Below are positions 1 through 5,891 of a stretch of 5,962 nt of DNA, piece after piece. This stretch comes from an uncultured Verrucomicrobiota bacterium (GTDB taxonomy: Bacteria; Verrucomicrobiota; Kiritimatiellia; RFP12; UBA1067). The notes beneath the pieces were generated by a model that did not search any database, was not told the origin of the DNA, and saw only the letters and a list, made by a program, of their open reading frames with translations. The stretch is taken from assembly GCA_946543025.1 (NCBI GenBank), contig CAMNLN010000223.1, positions 1 through 5,962 of the forward strand, read 5' to 3'. The position numbers and the translations under genes are program-made. How positions within the stretch are numbered: position 1 is the first letter of the stretch; the number at the start of each line of letters is the position of its first letter.

Positions 1-9
1 ACTAACTCA

Positions 10-318
10 ATGATCGAGGCAAACGAAGACATATCCCTCAAGGTCGAGCAGCAATTGCACGACGTGGAAGAAGGCCAAGCCCAAGCGAAAGCCATCGCCG
101 AGGGCCGGGAGATTCATCCCGCACTCCTCGCGCAGCAGCAGTCGGCATCTGACCTCGTCGATCAATCCCCTGTCGGCACAGCCACCCAGACCATTCAGCC
201 AGAACCAGCCCCAAAACCATCAGACCCCGAGGCCGCCTTCCGCCATGTCCGGCTCGCGATTGTAGCCGTCATCGCCCTCATTCTCTTCATCCTCTGGCTC
301 CGCCAAAGGAAAAGTTAA
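10..318 (+). CDS. Small tail-anchored membrane protein, function unknown
   Basis: The frame encodes 102 residues. Residues 1-50 are hydrophilic, Glu/Gln/Ala-rich and probably helical. Residues 51-75 form a Pro/Thr/Gln linker. Residues 80-97 are one strongly hydrophobic segment (AIVAVIALILFILWL), followed by the basic end RQRKS. With no signal peptide and a single C-terminal helix ending in positive charge, the likely topology is tail-anchored, but orientation cannot be fixed from sequence alone. The frame stays open upstream through base 1 and only nine bases precede the ATG, so no ribosome site can be judged and the gene may start earlier. Its TAA (316-318) overlaps the stop of the convergent HU-type gene. 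I do not recognise a family. The membrane segment is well supported; any function is unknown. Confidence 0.65.
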   Translation: MIEANEDISLKVEQQLHDVEEGQAQAKAIAEGREIHPALLAQQQSASDLVDQSPVGTATQTIQPEPAPKPSDPEAAFRHVRLAIVAVIALILFILWLRQRKS

Positions 319-2279
319 AATTCGTCCGGCAGATCGATTCGCATCGTACGGCTCTTCATCGCGTCCGAAAGCTTGTCATCGGCGGTCGGTGCCGGATTAA
401 TCTCCTCGTCGAACATCAGCGCATCGATGCGGATTGTACGGCTCTTGAGCTGGGCCGGATTGAGATCCTCGATCTCCTGGACGGAGACGACCTCCTTCTT
501 CTCGCCATTGCCGTCCGTTGCATAGGTCGTCCCTGGTTCCGAGGTCGCCGGCACGAGCAGGATCGCCCCGCACGCCGGACATTCGGCCTCGTAGCCCACG
601 GCCTCGCCAGGCGCGATGATCTCCTGTCCGCATGTAGTGCATTTAAAGGAAATGGCATTGTCCCCTGTGATGGGCGTCTCGATAAACCCGTCATCGTCAG
701 GTTCTTGCGCCGCCGCTTCCTCGGCGGCTTTCCGAGTGGCTTCTTCCTCGGCCGCCTTGCGCGCCGCCTCTTCTTCTGCCGCCTTGCGCGCCGCTTCTGC
801 GGCGGCGATCTTTTGCGCCGCCTCTTCGGCAAGCCGCTTTGACGCCTCTTCGGCTTCTCGACGCGCAGCCTCCTCGGCCGCCCGCCGCGCTTCCTCCTCG
901 GCCGCCAGGCGTTCCGCCTCCTCGGCCGCCTTGCGCGCCGCTTCTTCCTCGGCGGCCTTCCGCGCGGCTTCCTCGGCCGCCTTGCGCGCCGCCTCTTCCG
1001 CCGCCTTGCGCGCAGCTTCTTCCTCGGCGGCCTTCCGCGCGGCCTCCTCGGCCGCCTTGCGCGCCGCCTCTTCCTCGGCCGCCTTCCGTGCGGCTTCCTC
1101 GGCTGCCTTGCGCGCCGCCTCTTCCGCCGCCTTGCGCGCCGCCTCTTCTTCGGCTGCCTTGCGCGCCGCCTCTTCCGCCGCCTTCCGCGCCGCCTCTTCC
1201 TCGGCGGCCTTCCGCGCCGCCTCTTCCGCCGCCCGACGAGCCTCTTCTTCCGCCGCCCGACGCGCGGCTTCCTCCTCGGCGGCCTTGCGCGCGGCCTCTT
1301 CCGCCGCCTTCCGCGCCGCCTCCTCAGCCGCCTTCCGCGCCGCCTCTTCTTCCGCCGCCTTGCGCGCAGCCTCTTCCGCCGCCTTGCGCGCCGCCTCTTC
1401 CGCAGCCTTCCGCGCAGCCTCCTCCTCGGCCGCCTTTTGAGCCGCCAAGATCGCCGCCTGACGTGCCGCTTCCTCCTCGGCGGCCTTGCGCGCCGCCTCT
1501 TCCGCAGCCTTCCGCGCTTCTTCCTCGGCGGCTTTCCGCGCCGCCTCTTCCGCAGCCTTCCGCGCCGCCTCCTCCGCAGCCTTCCGTGCCGCCTCCTCCG
1601 CAGCAGCTTTGCGAGCAGCCTCCTCGGCGGCCTTGCGCGCCGCCTCTTCCGCCGCCTTGCGCGCCGCCTCTTCGGCTGCCTTGCGCGCAGCCTCTTCCTC
1701 GGCCGCCTTGCGCGCAGCCTCCTCCGCAGCCCGGCGTGCCGCTTCTTCCTCGGCCGCCTTGCGCGCAGCCTCTTCCGCAGCCCGGCGGGCCGCCTCTTCC
1801 GCCGCCTTCCGAGCCGCTTCCTCGGCCGCCCGGCGAGCCTCTTCCTCGGCGGCCTTGCGCGCGGCTTCCTCCGCCGCCAAGCGGGCCGCCTCTTCCGCCG
1901 CCTTCCGCGCGGCTTCTTCCGCAGCGGCCTTTTCGGCGAGCAGCGCCGCATACGCCGCTTCCGTCAACGGCGCCACGTGCGGCGCGACCGTCTCCTTGGC
2001 GCGCTTCGACAGTACCACCCGCAGCGCATCGCGTTCAGGCAGCACCAGCTTCTCGCCCGTCATCGGATTGCGCACGGCGCGCGGCGCGCGCCGTACAACG
2101 TCAAACTTGCAAAGCCCCGGCAAGATGAAATAGTTCGCCCGCGCCTCGCGATAGGCGATCTCGATGATCGCCTCCAGCGCCGCACGCGACTGCCGTTGCG
2201 AAATTTCCGCTCTGAACGCCAGTTCCTTGATCAGACGACTCTTTGTATATGCCCGCTTCTTTGCTGCCTGTTCCATCAT
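315..2279 (-). CDS. HU/IHF-type DNA-binding protein with long Ala/Glu/Arg helical arm, zinc ribbon and duplicated tail motif
   Basis: The protein has 654 residues. Residues 10-100 match the HU/IHF family: a helical N-terminus (TKSRLIKELAFRAEISQRQ), the strand FILPGLCKF (51-59), and the arm-tip hallmark RNPMTGE (70-76), which in HU intercalates into DNA. Normal HU ends near here at about 90-100 residues. Residues 117-526 are roughly fifty EEAARKAA-like units, with Glu and Arg/Lys spaced i to i+4 as in single charged helices. A short break, QAAILAAQ, lies at 274-281. Residues 544-578 form a zinc ribbon with C547, C550, C567 and C570. The tail holds LKSRTIRID (611-619) and MKSRTMRID (641-649). 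Two ATGs lie in tandem (2279 and 2276). GGGAG at 2284-2288 is 4 nt from the first and 7 nt from the second, so 2276 may be the true start. Expected role: nucleoid binding, in the cytoplasm. The role of the arm and ribbon is unknown. The repeat resembles the middle region of TolA, but there is no TolA membrane anchor. Confidence 0.88.
   Translation of the reverse strand: MMEQAAKKRAYTKSRLIKELAFRAEISQRQSRAALEAIIEIAYREARANYFILPGLCKFDVVRRAPRAVRNPMTGEKLVLPERDALRVVLSKRAKETVAPHVAPLTEAAYAALLAEKAAAEEAARKAAEEAARLAAEEAARKAAEEEARRAAEEAARKAAEEAARRAAEEAARKAAEEEAARRAAEEAARKAAEEEAARKAAEEAARKAAEEAARKAAEEAARKAAAEEAARKAAEEAARKAAEEAARKAAEEEARKAAEEAARKAAEEEAARQAAILAAQKAAEEEAARKAAEEAARKAAEEAARKAAEEEAARKAAEEAARKAAEEAARKAAEEEAARRAAEEEARRAAEEAARKAAEEEAARKAAEEAARKAAEEEAARKAAEEAARKAAEEAARKAAEEEAARKAAEEAARKAAEEEAARKAAEEAARKAAEEAARKAAEEEAARKAAEEAERLAAEEEARRAAEEAARREAEEASKRLAEEAAQKIAAAEAARKAAEEEAARKAAEEEATRKAAEEAAAQEPDDDGFIETPITGDNAISFKCTTCGQEIIAPGEAVGYEAECPACGAILLVPATSEPGTTYATDGNGEKKEVVSVQEIEDLNPAQLKSRTIRIDALMFDEEINPAPTADDKLSDAMKSRTMRIDLPDEF
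333..449 (-). repeat. Duplicated KSRT-x-RID motif in the C-terminal tail
   Basis: Residues 611-619 (LKSRTIRID) and 641-649 (MKSRTMRID) repeat the same nine-residue pattern 30 residues apart, in an otherwise acidic tail ending in LPDEF. The DNA copies at 423-449 and 333-359 share an 11-bp identical core, gtacggctctt. The conserved Ser-Arg-Thr could be a modification or docking site, but that is inference. Confidence 0.75.
546..650 (-). other. Zinc-ribbon domain of the HU-type fusion protein
   Basis: Residues 544-578 carry CTTC, 16 intervening residues, then CPAC, with short hydrophobic stretches after each pair (QEIIAP and GAILLVP). This is the usual layout of a small zinc ribbon that binds one zinc through four cysteines. 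Such ribbons serve in protein-protein or nucleic-acid contacts; which applies here is not visible. Confidence 0.8.
702..1931 (-). repeat. Coding tandem repeat of 24/27-bp units (Ala-Glu-Arg/Lys helix)
   Basis: This is the repeat section of the HU-type gene, residues about 117-526. Basic units are 8 residues (EEAARKAA) or 9 residues (EEEAARKAA). From residue 285 to 460 they group into higher-order blocks, each opened by a triple Glu, of 25, 25, 25, 17, 25, 17, 25 and 17 residues. Copies vary in synonymous codons (gcc, gcg, gca, gct for Ala; cgc, cgg, aag for Arg/Lys), so many are not recent identical duplications, though near-identical neighbours exist. The repeat also creates long spurious open frames on both strands. 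Confidence 0.9.
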
Positions 2280-2391
2280 GCTTCTCCCAGAAAAGATACA
2301 AAAGGTTTAATTGTTTCCAGCAAATACCATGCCAAAAGCCGCACGGACTGGCACGATTTCTGCTTCTCTTACGGCAAAGAGGTTATGCACG
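2280..2391. promoter_or_regulatory. Divergent intergenic region between the HU-type gene and the PAS gene
   Basis: This region of about 112 bp is the only non-coding space between two divergent genes, so it should hold promoters for both. It is less GC-rich than its surroundings around 2289-2330 (for example aaaagatacaaaaggttta). I found no well-matched -35/-10 pair on either strand, so no hexamers are assigned. If the PAS gene really started at the upstream ATG (2311), the spacer would shrink to about 31 bp. Confidence 0.4.
2376..2382 (+). promoter_or_regulatory. Shine-Dalgarno site of the PAS gene
   Basis: AAAGAGG lies nine bases before the ATG at 2392. No comparable site precedes the in-frame ATGs at 2311 and 2329, so this site decides the start. 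Confidence 0.6.
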
Positions 2392-2961
2392 ATGAGACTT
2401 TGGTTCAAGAAACAAGATCAGGCGGAATCGCCAACCCCTGACAAAACGGACGAAACGTCGCCCGTTCCAGTTGCCGATTTTGCAAAGCAGCCTGCTCCCG
2501 CGGTCAGCGCTCCGGTGAAAGCTGTCGCCGCCGCCCCTGCCCCCGCCCAGGCGGCCCCGTCCGTGCCCGTTCGTCCCAAGAAAGGCCAAAAGGCGCTCTA
2601 CTACCAGATGATGAACGCGATCTACGATGCGGTGATGATTCTGGATGACAACGGACATGTAGTCGATTGCAACGAGCGAGTGCCGTCAATCTTCGGCCAT
2701 TCGCGCGAGGAACTGTGGGACGAGCCGGTCGGATCGCTCATCCCTGGCATCACGCCGCAGATTTTCGCAAAAATGAAAACCGGACTTCACGGCAACCGCC
2801 GTGTTCTCATTTCGGCCCGTTGCCATCGCAAGGACGGCAGCACGTTTCATGGTGAAGTCGGAGCGGGGCTTATCGATCTAACAGGCGAGAATCTCGTCTT
2901 GACGGTTCGCAATATTGAGAAACGCGCCCCCATCAAGGCCATCGTCCGCCGCAACGCATGA
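2392..2961 (+). CDS. PAS-domain protein without an output domain
   Basis: With the chosen start (ATG 2392) the protein has 189 residues. Residues 1-12 (MRLWFKKQDQAE) are basic. Residues 13-66 are a low-complexity Pro/Ala/Val linker. Residues 69-178 match a PAS fold: an N-terminal helix (YYQMMNAIYDAVMILDDNG), the turn VVDCNERVPSIFGHSREEL, then the later strands RCHRKDGSTFHGEVGAGL and LVLTVRNIEK. The family binds small ligands or cofactors, or mediates dimerisation in signalling. Here no kinase, cyclase or phosphodiesterase domain follows, so the protein is a stand-alone sensor or adaptor needing a partner. It has no membrane segment and is likely cytoplasmic. A longer 216-residue form from ATG 2311 is possible, but its extra 27 residues look non-conserved and lack a ribosome site. 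It is divergent from the HU-type gene and ends 12 bp from the convergent ATPase gene. Confidence 0.85.
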   Translation: MRLWFKKQDQAESPTPDKTDETSPVPVADFAKQPAPAVSAPVKAVAAAPAPAQAAPSVPVRPKKGQKALYYQMMNAIYDAVMILDDNGHVVDCNERVPSIFGHSREELWDEPVGSLIPGITPQIFAKMKTGLHGNRRVLISARCHRKDGSTFHGEVGAGLIDLTGENLVLTVRNIEKRAPIKAIVRRNA

Positions 2962-2973
2962 TCGTCAGGCAGG

Positions 2974-3897
2974 TTACGACGGCGAATGATTCAGATAGGC
3001 CTGTTCGAGGGAAAGGCCGGACGAGACCGAGAACACGTCCGTCTGCGCAAGAAGGACAGGCAAAAGACTTCGGTTGACCGCCGCCACGTTGCCTGCCGAT
3101 TCGCCGAACGTGCAGACGAGTGATTGCGTTGCATCCATCCAGGTGAACGTTGCGTCCTGAACGGCTGCGGCAAGCGCAGCTTTGTCCGTCGGCTCGGCGG
3201 CGAGTACATATGTCACACGGTTCGTCGCGCGAGTGATCGCCTCCAGCGTGGATGTCCGTGCCACCCGTCCTTTTTCCACAAACGCCACGTGTGTGCAGAG
3301 CGTCTCGACGTCGTGCAGGTTGTGCGAGGAGATGACGATCGTCTGCCGCCCGCGTCGTCCGAGCAGGAAACGACGGATGCGATCGGCTTCCATCGGATCG
3401 AGTCCGTTCAGCGGCTCGTCAAGCAAAACGACCTCCGGCGAACCGAGAAAACACTGTGCCAGCCGCACTCGCATACGCATGCCATGGGAAAGCGATCGGA
3501 CGGAACTTCGCGCACGGTCCGCCAAATTCACCGCCGCCAGCATCTCGGCCGCAGAACGTCGAGCCGCCTCGGATGAAAGACCCTGCATCCGCGCATAGCG
3601 GTAGAGCAGGTCGCCCGGGCGCGCCTCCAGCGGCAGATCGGAATCCTGCGGCAGGATCGTGAAGCGTCCGGAATGGACCGCCGCGTCGAACGGACCACGC
3701 CCGAGCAGATCGACCGTACCGGACGAGAGGCGAAGAAATCCGGCCACAGACATCATCCATGTCGTCTTGCCCGCGCCGTTCGCGCCCACGAGGCCCATCG
3801 TCGCCCCGCGCGGTACGGCGAGCGTAAAGCCGTCCAGCGCCCGACGCCGGCCGTAGCGTTTGACGAGGTCCCGCGTGGCGAGCGCGACGCCGATCAT
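2974..3897 (-). CDS. ABC transporter ATP-binding protein (ABC-2/CcmA type)
   Basis: This 307-residue cytoplasmic ATPase should power the permease encoded just upstream. The order of motifs is complete: Walker A GANGAGKT (38-45), Q-loop Q84 (ILPQDSD), signature LSHGM (136-140), Walker B VVLLDE (156-161), D-loop NGLD (164-167) and switch H192 (ISSHNL). The signature departs from LSGGQ at two positions, a variation tolerated in ABC-2 relatives. Residues 215-307 are the C-terminal extension usual in this subfamily, ending in SLEQAYLNHSPS, where relatives have a LEE-x-F-type end. The start at 3897 is chosen because its ATG overlaps the permease TGA (ATGA) and AGGAGG lies five bases upstream. The same frame stays open far upstream, but that part is antisense or off-frame to the permease and is not coding. 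The substrate is unknown. Confidence 0.93.
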   Translation of the reverse strand: MIGVALATRDLVKRYGRRRALDGFTLAVPRGATMGLVGANGAGKTTWMMSVAGFLRLSSGTVDLLGRGPFDAAVHSGRFTILPQDSDLPLEARPGDLLYRYARMQGLSSEAARRSAAEMLAAVNLADRARSSVRSLSHGMRMRVRLAQCFLGSPEVVLLDEPLNGLDPMEADRIRRFLLGRRGRQTIVISSHNLHDVETLCTHVAFVEKGRVARTSTLEAITRATNRVTYVLAAEPTDKAALAAAVQDATFTWMDATQSLVCTFGESAGNVAAVNRSLLPVLLAQTDVFSVSSGLSLEQAYLNHSPS

Positions 3898-4796
3898 GCG
3901 TCCCTCCTCGCGAAGACCGCATGCCCCAGCATCAGGTAGGCCAGGCCGAGCACGAACAGATGCGCGCCGCCCGTGAAGAGCGGCACGAAGCCGCGCCGCC
4001 ACAGCGACATCTCGGCCGACGACGGCACGATCGCGTCGAAATGGTGGATCCACGGACAGCCGAGCCATCCGTCGACGAGCTTCAGGATGCCGGGCCACGC
4101 CGCGCAGAGCGCGACGGCCACGAAGCCGATCGCCGTGGCGCGGCTTCCCGACCGTGTGACGTGCGAGACGCCGAGCGCCAGCCCCAGCCACGCAAGCGCG
4201 TAGAGGCCGGCGCGGAATCCCCAGCCGAACATGGCCGGCAACAACTCGAACGCCCCGACGCCCGACAGCCGGAACACGGCCACGAGCCAGGCGCCGACCG
4301 CGCTCGCGGCGAGCGCCAGCGCCACCATCAGCACCTGCCCCGCGTACTTGCCGAGCGTCCATTCGAGGCGCGTAATGCGTACGAGCGCGTAGCGGACCGC
4401 CCCGGACCGAAGGTCGTCCGCCACGCGATTCCCCGCCACCAGCACCGCAAGAAGCGGCGCGCACATGAACGCGAACCAGGCATACACCAGCTCGGCGGGA
4501 TGACGCCCTGCGATGTCGTTGTAGACGAGATCGTTCTTTACGCCCGCCTTGATCATCCGCTGGAACGGCTTCGACTTCCACAACGTCGCCGAGACGACGC
4601 CCGTTCGCTCGGATTCCGGCAACTGCAGCATGGTCGCGAGCTCCGCCTCCATTTTTCCGAGCATCGTGATCGTCCCCATCATGCAGAACACGGCGGAAAG
4701 GAGATACAGCACGAGGATCACGAGCGCCCGGCGGCTACGCACCGCACCCGCGCATTCGGCCAGCGCCACCTGCCCGATCCGAAAGAGGCTCTTCAT
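3894..4796 (-). CDS. ABC-2-type transporter permease subunit
   Basis: This 300-residue integral membrane protein has about six predicted helices at residues 24-45, 103-122, 153-174, 190-212, 220-240 and 276-295. A large polar loop (46-100) follows the first helix, as in NosY-like ABC-2 permeases. After helix 2 comes VADDLRSGAVRYALVRITR then LEWTLGKYAG, which matches the cytoplasmic coupling segment of ABC-2 permeases (a D/E-x-x-x-G pattern followed by R and GK). It should form a dimer, with two copies of the downstream ATPase, in the inner membrane. The start at 4796 is chosen because GGAGG is eight bases upstream and its ATG overlaps the stop of the preceding gene. The longer open frame to 5174 lies over another gene. 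Family-level assignment is firm; substrate and direction (export more likely) are not known. Confidence 0.88.
   Translation of the reverse strand: MKSLFRIGQVALAECAGAVRSRRALVILVLYLLSAVFCMMGTITMLGKMEAELATMLQLPESERTGVVSATLWKSKPFQRMIKAGVKNDLVYNDIAGRHPAELVYAWFAFMCAPLLAVLVAGNRVADDLRSGAVRYALVRITRLEWTLGKYAGQVLMVALALAASAVGAWLVAVFRLSGVGAFELLPAMFGWGFRAGLYALAWLGLALGVSHVTRSGSRATAIGFVAVALCAAWPGILKLVDGWLGCPWIHHFDAIVPSSAEMSLWRRGFVPLFTGGAHLFVLGLAYLMLGHAVFARRDA
3903..3908 (-). promoter_or_regulatory. Shine-Dalgarno site of the ABC ATPase gene
   Basis: AGGAGG on the minus strand, five bases before ATG 3897 and inside the end of the permease gene. It fixes the ATPase start and supports translational coupling. 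Confidence 0.8.
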
Positions 4797-5572
4797 GGAT
4801 TCGGCCTCCGCCCGCCCGGCATCGGGAACCTGTCCAGCTTGTCCTGCACGGCGATCAGCGGTTCGGCCACGCCGGGATCGATGAACTCGAACACCTGCAT
4901 CTCGGAAACCTCTCCCCGCCGGTCGGCCGGCACGCACGCGCCCAGCTTCTCGTAGGTCTCCGCCATGATCGTCGTCGCGTCGCCCATCATGCGCAGCCCC
5001 AGCTCGGGCGTCATCTTGTCCTGCTTCGCGAGCTGGTCGGCCATGGCCTGCATCGTGTCGTACAGCTGCTCGTTCATGCTGTCCAGCGCCGCGTCGAACT
5101 TCTCGCCCGCCGCCGCGTCCAGGTTCAACTTCTCCTTCCAGTTGGCGCGCGCCAGCTCCACGCGCGTACGCCACAGCTCCTGCGCCTCTTCGATGCGCGC
5201 GCGCAGGTCTTCCGGCGAGAGCCGTTCGCGCGCGCGCGGCGGCGCGTTGGTCGTGGCTGCCACGGCCGTCTCCACCGCCTGTGTCGCGATCGGCGCCGAC
5301 GGCGCGTTCGTCACGGCCACGGTCCGCGCGGGAGGTCTGTTGGTGGCGGCGAAGAGCGGCTTGGCGTCAGAGCGCCGCCTCCGCGAACGCTTGGCCTCTT
5401 CCGGGATGTTCGCCATCCGCGCGAACGCCTGGAACCCTTCGGCGGCGTTTCGCGGCTGCCGACGCGCCGCCTCCGCGTTCTCCTTCAGCGTACGAAGTTC
5501 CTCGCGTGGACCCCACGCGCCGATGATCACTCCCGCGACGCAGGCGATCGGAATCCAAATGAAACTTTTCAT
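4793..5572 (-). CDS. Membrane-anchored helical protein, first gene of the ABC operon
   Basis: The protein has 259 residues. Residues 3-20 (SFIWIPIACVAGVIIGAW) are a single N-terminal membrane anchor. The flanking charge (one Lys before; mixed charge after) suggests that the rest faces the periplasm. A Cys at 11 is not in a good lipobox. Residues 21-70 are charged, ending in a basic patch (KRSRRRRSDAK). Residues 71-115 are a Pro/Ala/Thr linker with recurring TN-x-P or TNAP steps. Residues 118-215 are predicted helical (LSPEDLRARIEEAQELW, then a long amphipathic stretch with many Met/Gln). The C-terminus is Pro/Gly-rich. I recognise no family; the helical half loosely recalls small periplasmic helical proteins such as Spy/CpxP, but no diagnostic LTxxQ motif is seen. 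Its TGA overlaps the permease ATG, so it is very likely an accessory or regulatory partner of the transporter. AGAAGG lies very close (2 nt) to the ATG, an imperfect ribosome site. Confidence 0.8.
   Translation of the reverse strand: MKSFIWIPIACVAGVIIGAWGPREELRTLKENAEAARRQPRNAAEGFQAFARMANIPEEAKRSRRRRSDAKPLFAATNRPPARTVAVTNAPSAPIATQAVETAVAATTNAPPRARERLSPEDLRARIEEAQELWRTRVELARANWKEKLNLDAAAGEKFDAALDSMNEQLYDTMQAMADQLAKQDKMTPELGLRMMGDATTIMAETYEKLGACVPADRRGEVSEMQVFEFIDPGVAEPLIAVQDKLDRFPMPGGRRPNP
4805..4809 (-). promoter_or_regulatory. Shine-Dalgarno site of the permease gene
   Basis: GGAGG on the minus strand, eight bases before ATG 4796. It selects this start over the in-frame codons further upstream. 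Confidence 0.75.
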
Positions 5573-5604
5573 GGCCTTCTATTCCCCACATTTTGTATGG
5601 AGAC

Positions 5605-5633
5605 ATTCTACCACATTCGCTTCTCGCAGACAA
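5605..5633 (-). promoter_or_regulatory. Sigma70-type promoter of the ABC operon (extended -10)
   Basis: On the minus strand, TTGTCT (5628-5633) and TAGAAT (5605-5610) are separated by exactly 17 bp. TGG directly before the -10 makes an extended -10 (TGnTAGAAT). The match is 4/6 for -35 and 5/6 for -10. The predicted start near 5598 leaves a leader of about 25 nt before ATG 5572. The stretch is clearly more AT-rich than the flanking genes. Consensus hexamers are those of housekeeping sigma factors generally, and use in this organism is assumed. Confidence 0.6.
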
Positions 5634-5661
5634 CGCTATGATGTGCCTCGATTTCTGGATC

Positions 5662-5874
5662 TTAGCTGAAGTCGGCCGGGGTCTCCAGGCCGTCCCCATC
5701 GCGGTCGAACGGCAGCCCCAGCGACACCACGAAGTCGTTCGTCGCCACGGACTCCAGCCGCCGAAGGAGCAGCCGCCCCACCTTTCACAGCCCGGCAAGC
5801 GTCGGCTCCAGGCGCGAACATGCCGCGAGAACGCAGGCCGCGCAAATCAAGATTGACAGATGAAACAGCTTCAT
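5662..5874 (-). pseudogene. Small lipoprotein gene interrupted by in-frame TGA, with dockerin-like Ca-binding loop
   Basis: From ATG 5874 the minus strand encodes MKLFHLSILICAACVLAACS, a typical lipoprotein signal with lipobox VLAAC (Cys 19), then RLEPTLAGL and a TGA at 5785-5787 (codon 30). The same frame continues without further stops for 40 codons to TAA (5662-5664) and encodes VATNDFVVSLGLPF then DRDGDGLETPAD. The last segment (codons 57-68) fits a 12-residue calcium loop with Asp at 1, 3, 5 and 12 and Gly at 6, as in dockerins. Both ends looking like protein in one frame argues for a single 70-codon gene with a nonsense change. Alternatives are a sequencing error, two tiny genes (GTG restart at 5781), or recoding. 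TGA is a normal stop in at least four other genes here. The upstream ribosome site is weak. The gene begins 17 bp after the preceding stop. Confidence 0.5.
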
Positions 5875-5891
5875 GGTCCAGGATTTCAATA

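Noticed and set aside
616..1440. Long plus-strand frame with Ser/Ala/Arg repeats (AASSAALRAASSAAF type), and similar frames at 839-2128, 1437-2441 and 1486-2133
   Set aside because: These are antisense shadows of the Ala/Glu/Arg repeat. They lack domains, and the minus-strand frame has an HU domain and a zinc ribbon at its two ends.
702..1931. TolA-like envelope protein because of the Ala/Glu/Lys repeat
   Set aside because: There is no N-terminal membrane segment and no TolA C-terminal domain; the N-terminus is clearly HU-type.
416..1951. 511-residue minus-strand frame very rich in Arg/Lys/Pro
   Set aside because: It is the same repeat read in another frame; its composition is an artefact of GC-rich repeat codons.
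2940..2995. Possible terminator between the convergent PAS and ATPase genes
   Set aside because: Only imperfect short complementarity and no T-run were found in the 12-bp gap or nearby.
3476..3490. Degenerate ABC signature LSHGM as evidence of a dead ATPase
   Set aside because: Walker A, Walker B, the catalytic Glu, Q-loop, D-loop and switch His are all intact, and x-S-x-GM signatures occur in active ABC-2 ATPases.
3898..4581. Upstream part of the 535-residue frame ending at 2974
   Set aside because: It lies out of frame over the permease gene and reads as Arg/Ala/Gly-rich noise. The ATPase starts at 3897 with ATGA overlap and AGGAGG.
3921..4955. 344-residue plus-strand frame rich in Arg/His/Glu
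   Set aside because: It is antisense to the permease and to the anchored protein, with no recognisable domain and typical shadow composition of GC-rich DNA.
5782..5787. Selenocysteine at the in-frame TGA
   Set aside because: Only weak short stems (for example CTCC with GGAG) can be drawn downstream, there is no Cys/Sec-type redox context, and there is no evidence for the Sec machinery in the window.
5367..5856. Overlapping frames on both strands across 5367-5856 (143, 87 and 69 residues)
   Set aside because: They cross the promoter and the interrupted lipoprotein gene in other frames. Their Arg/Trp/Gly-rich composition shows no signal or domain.
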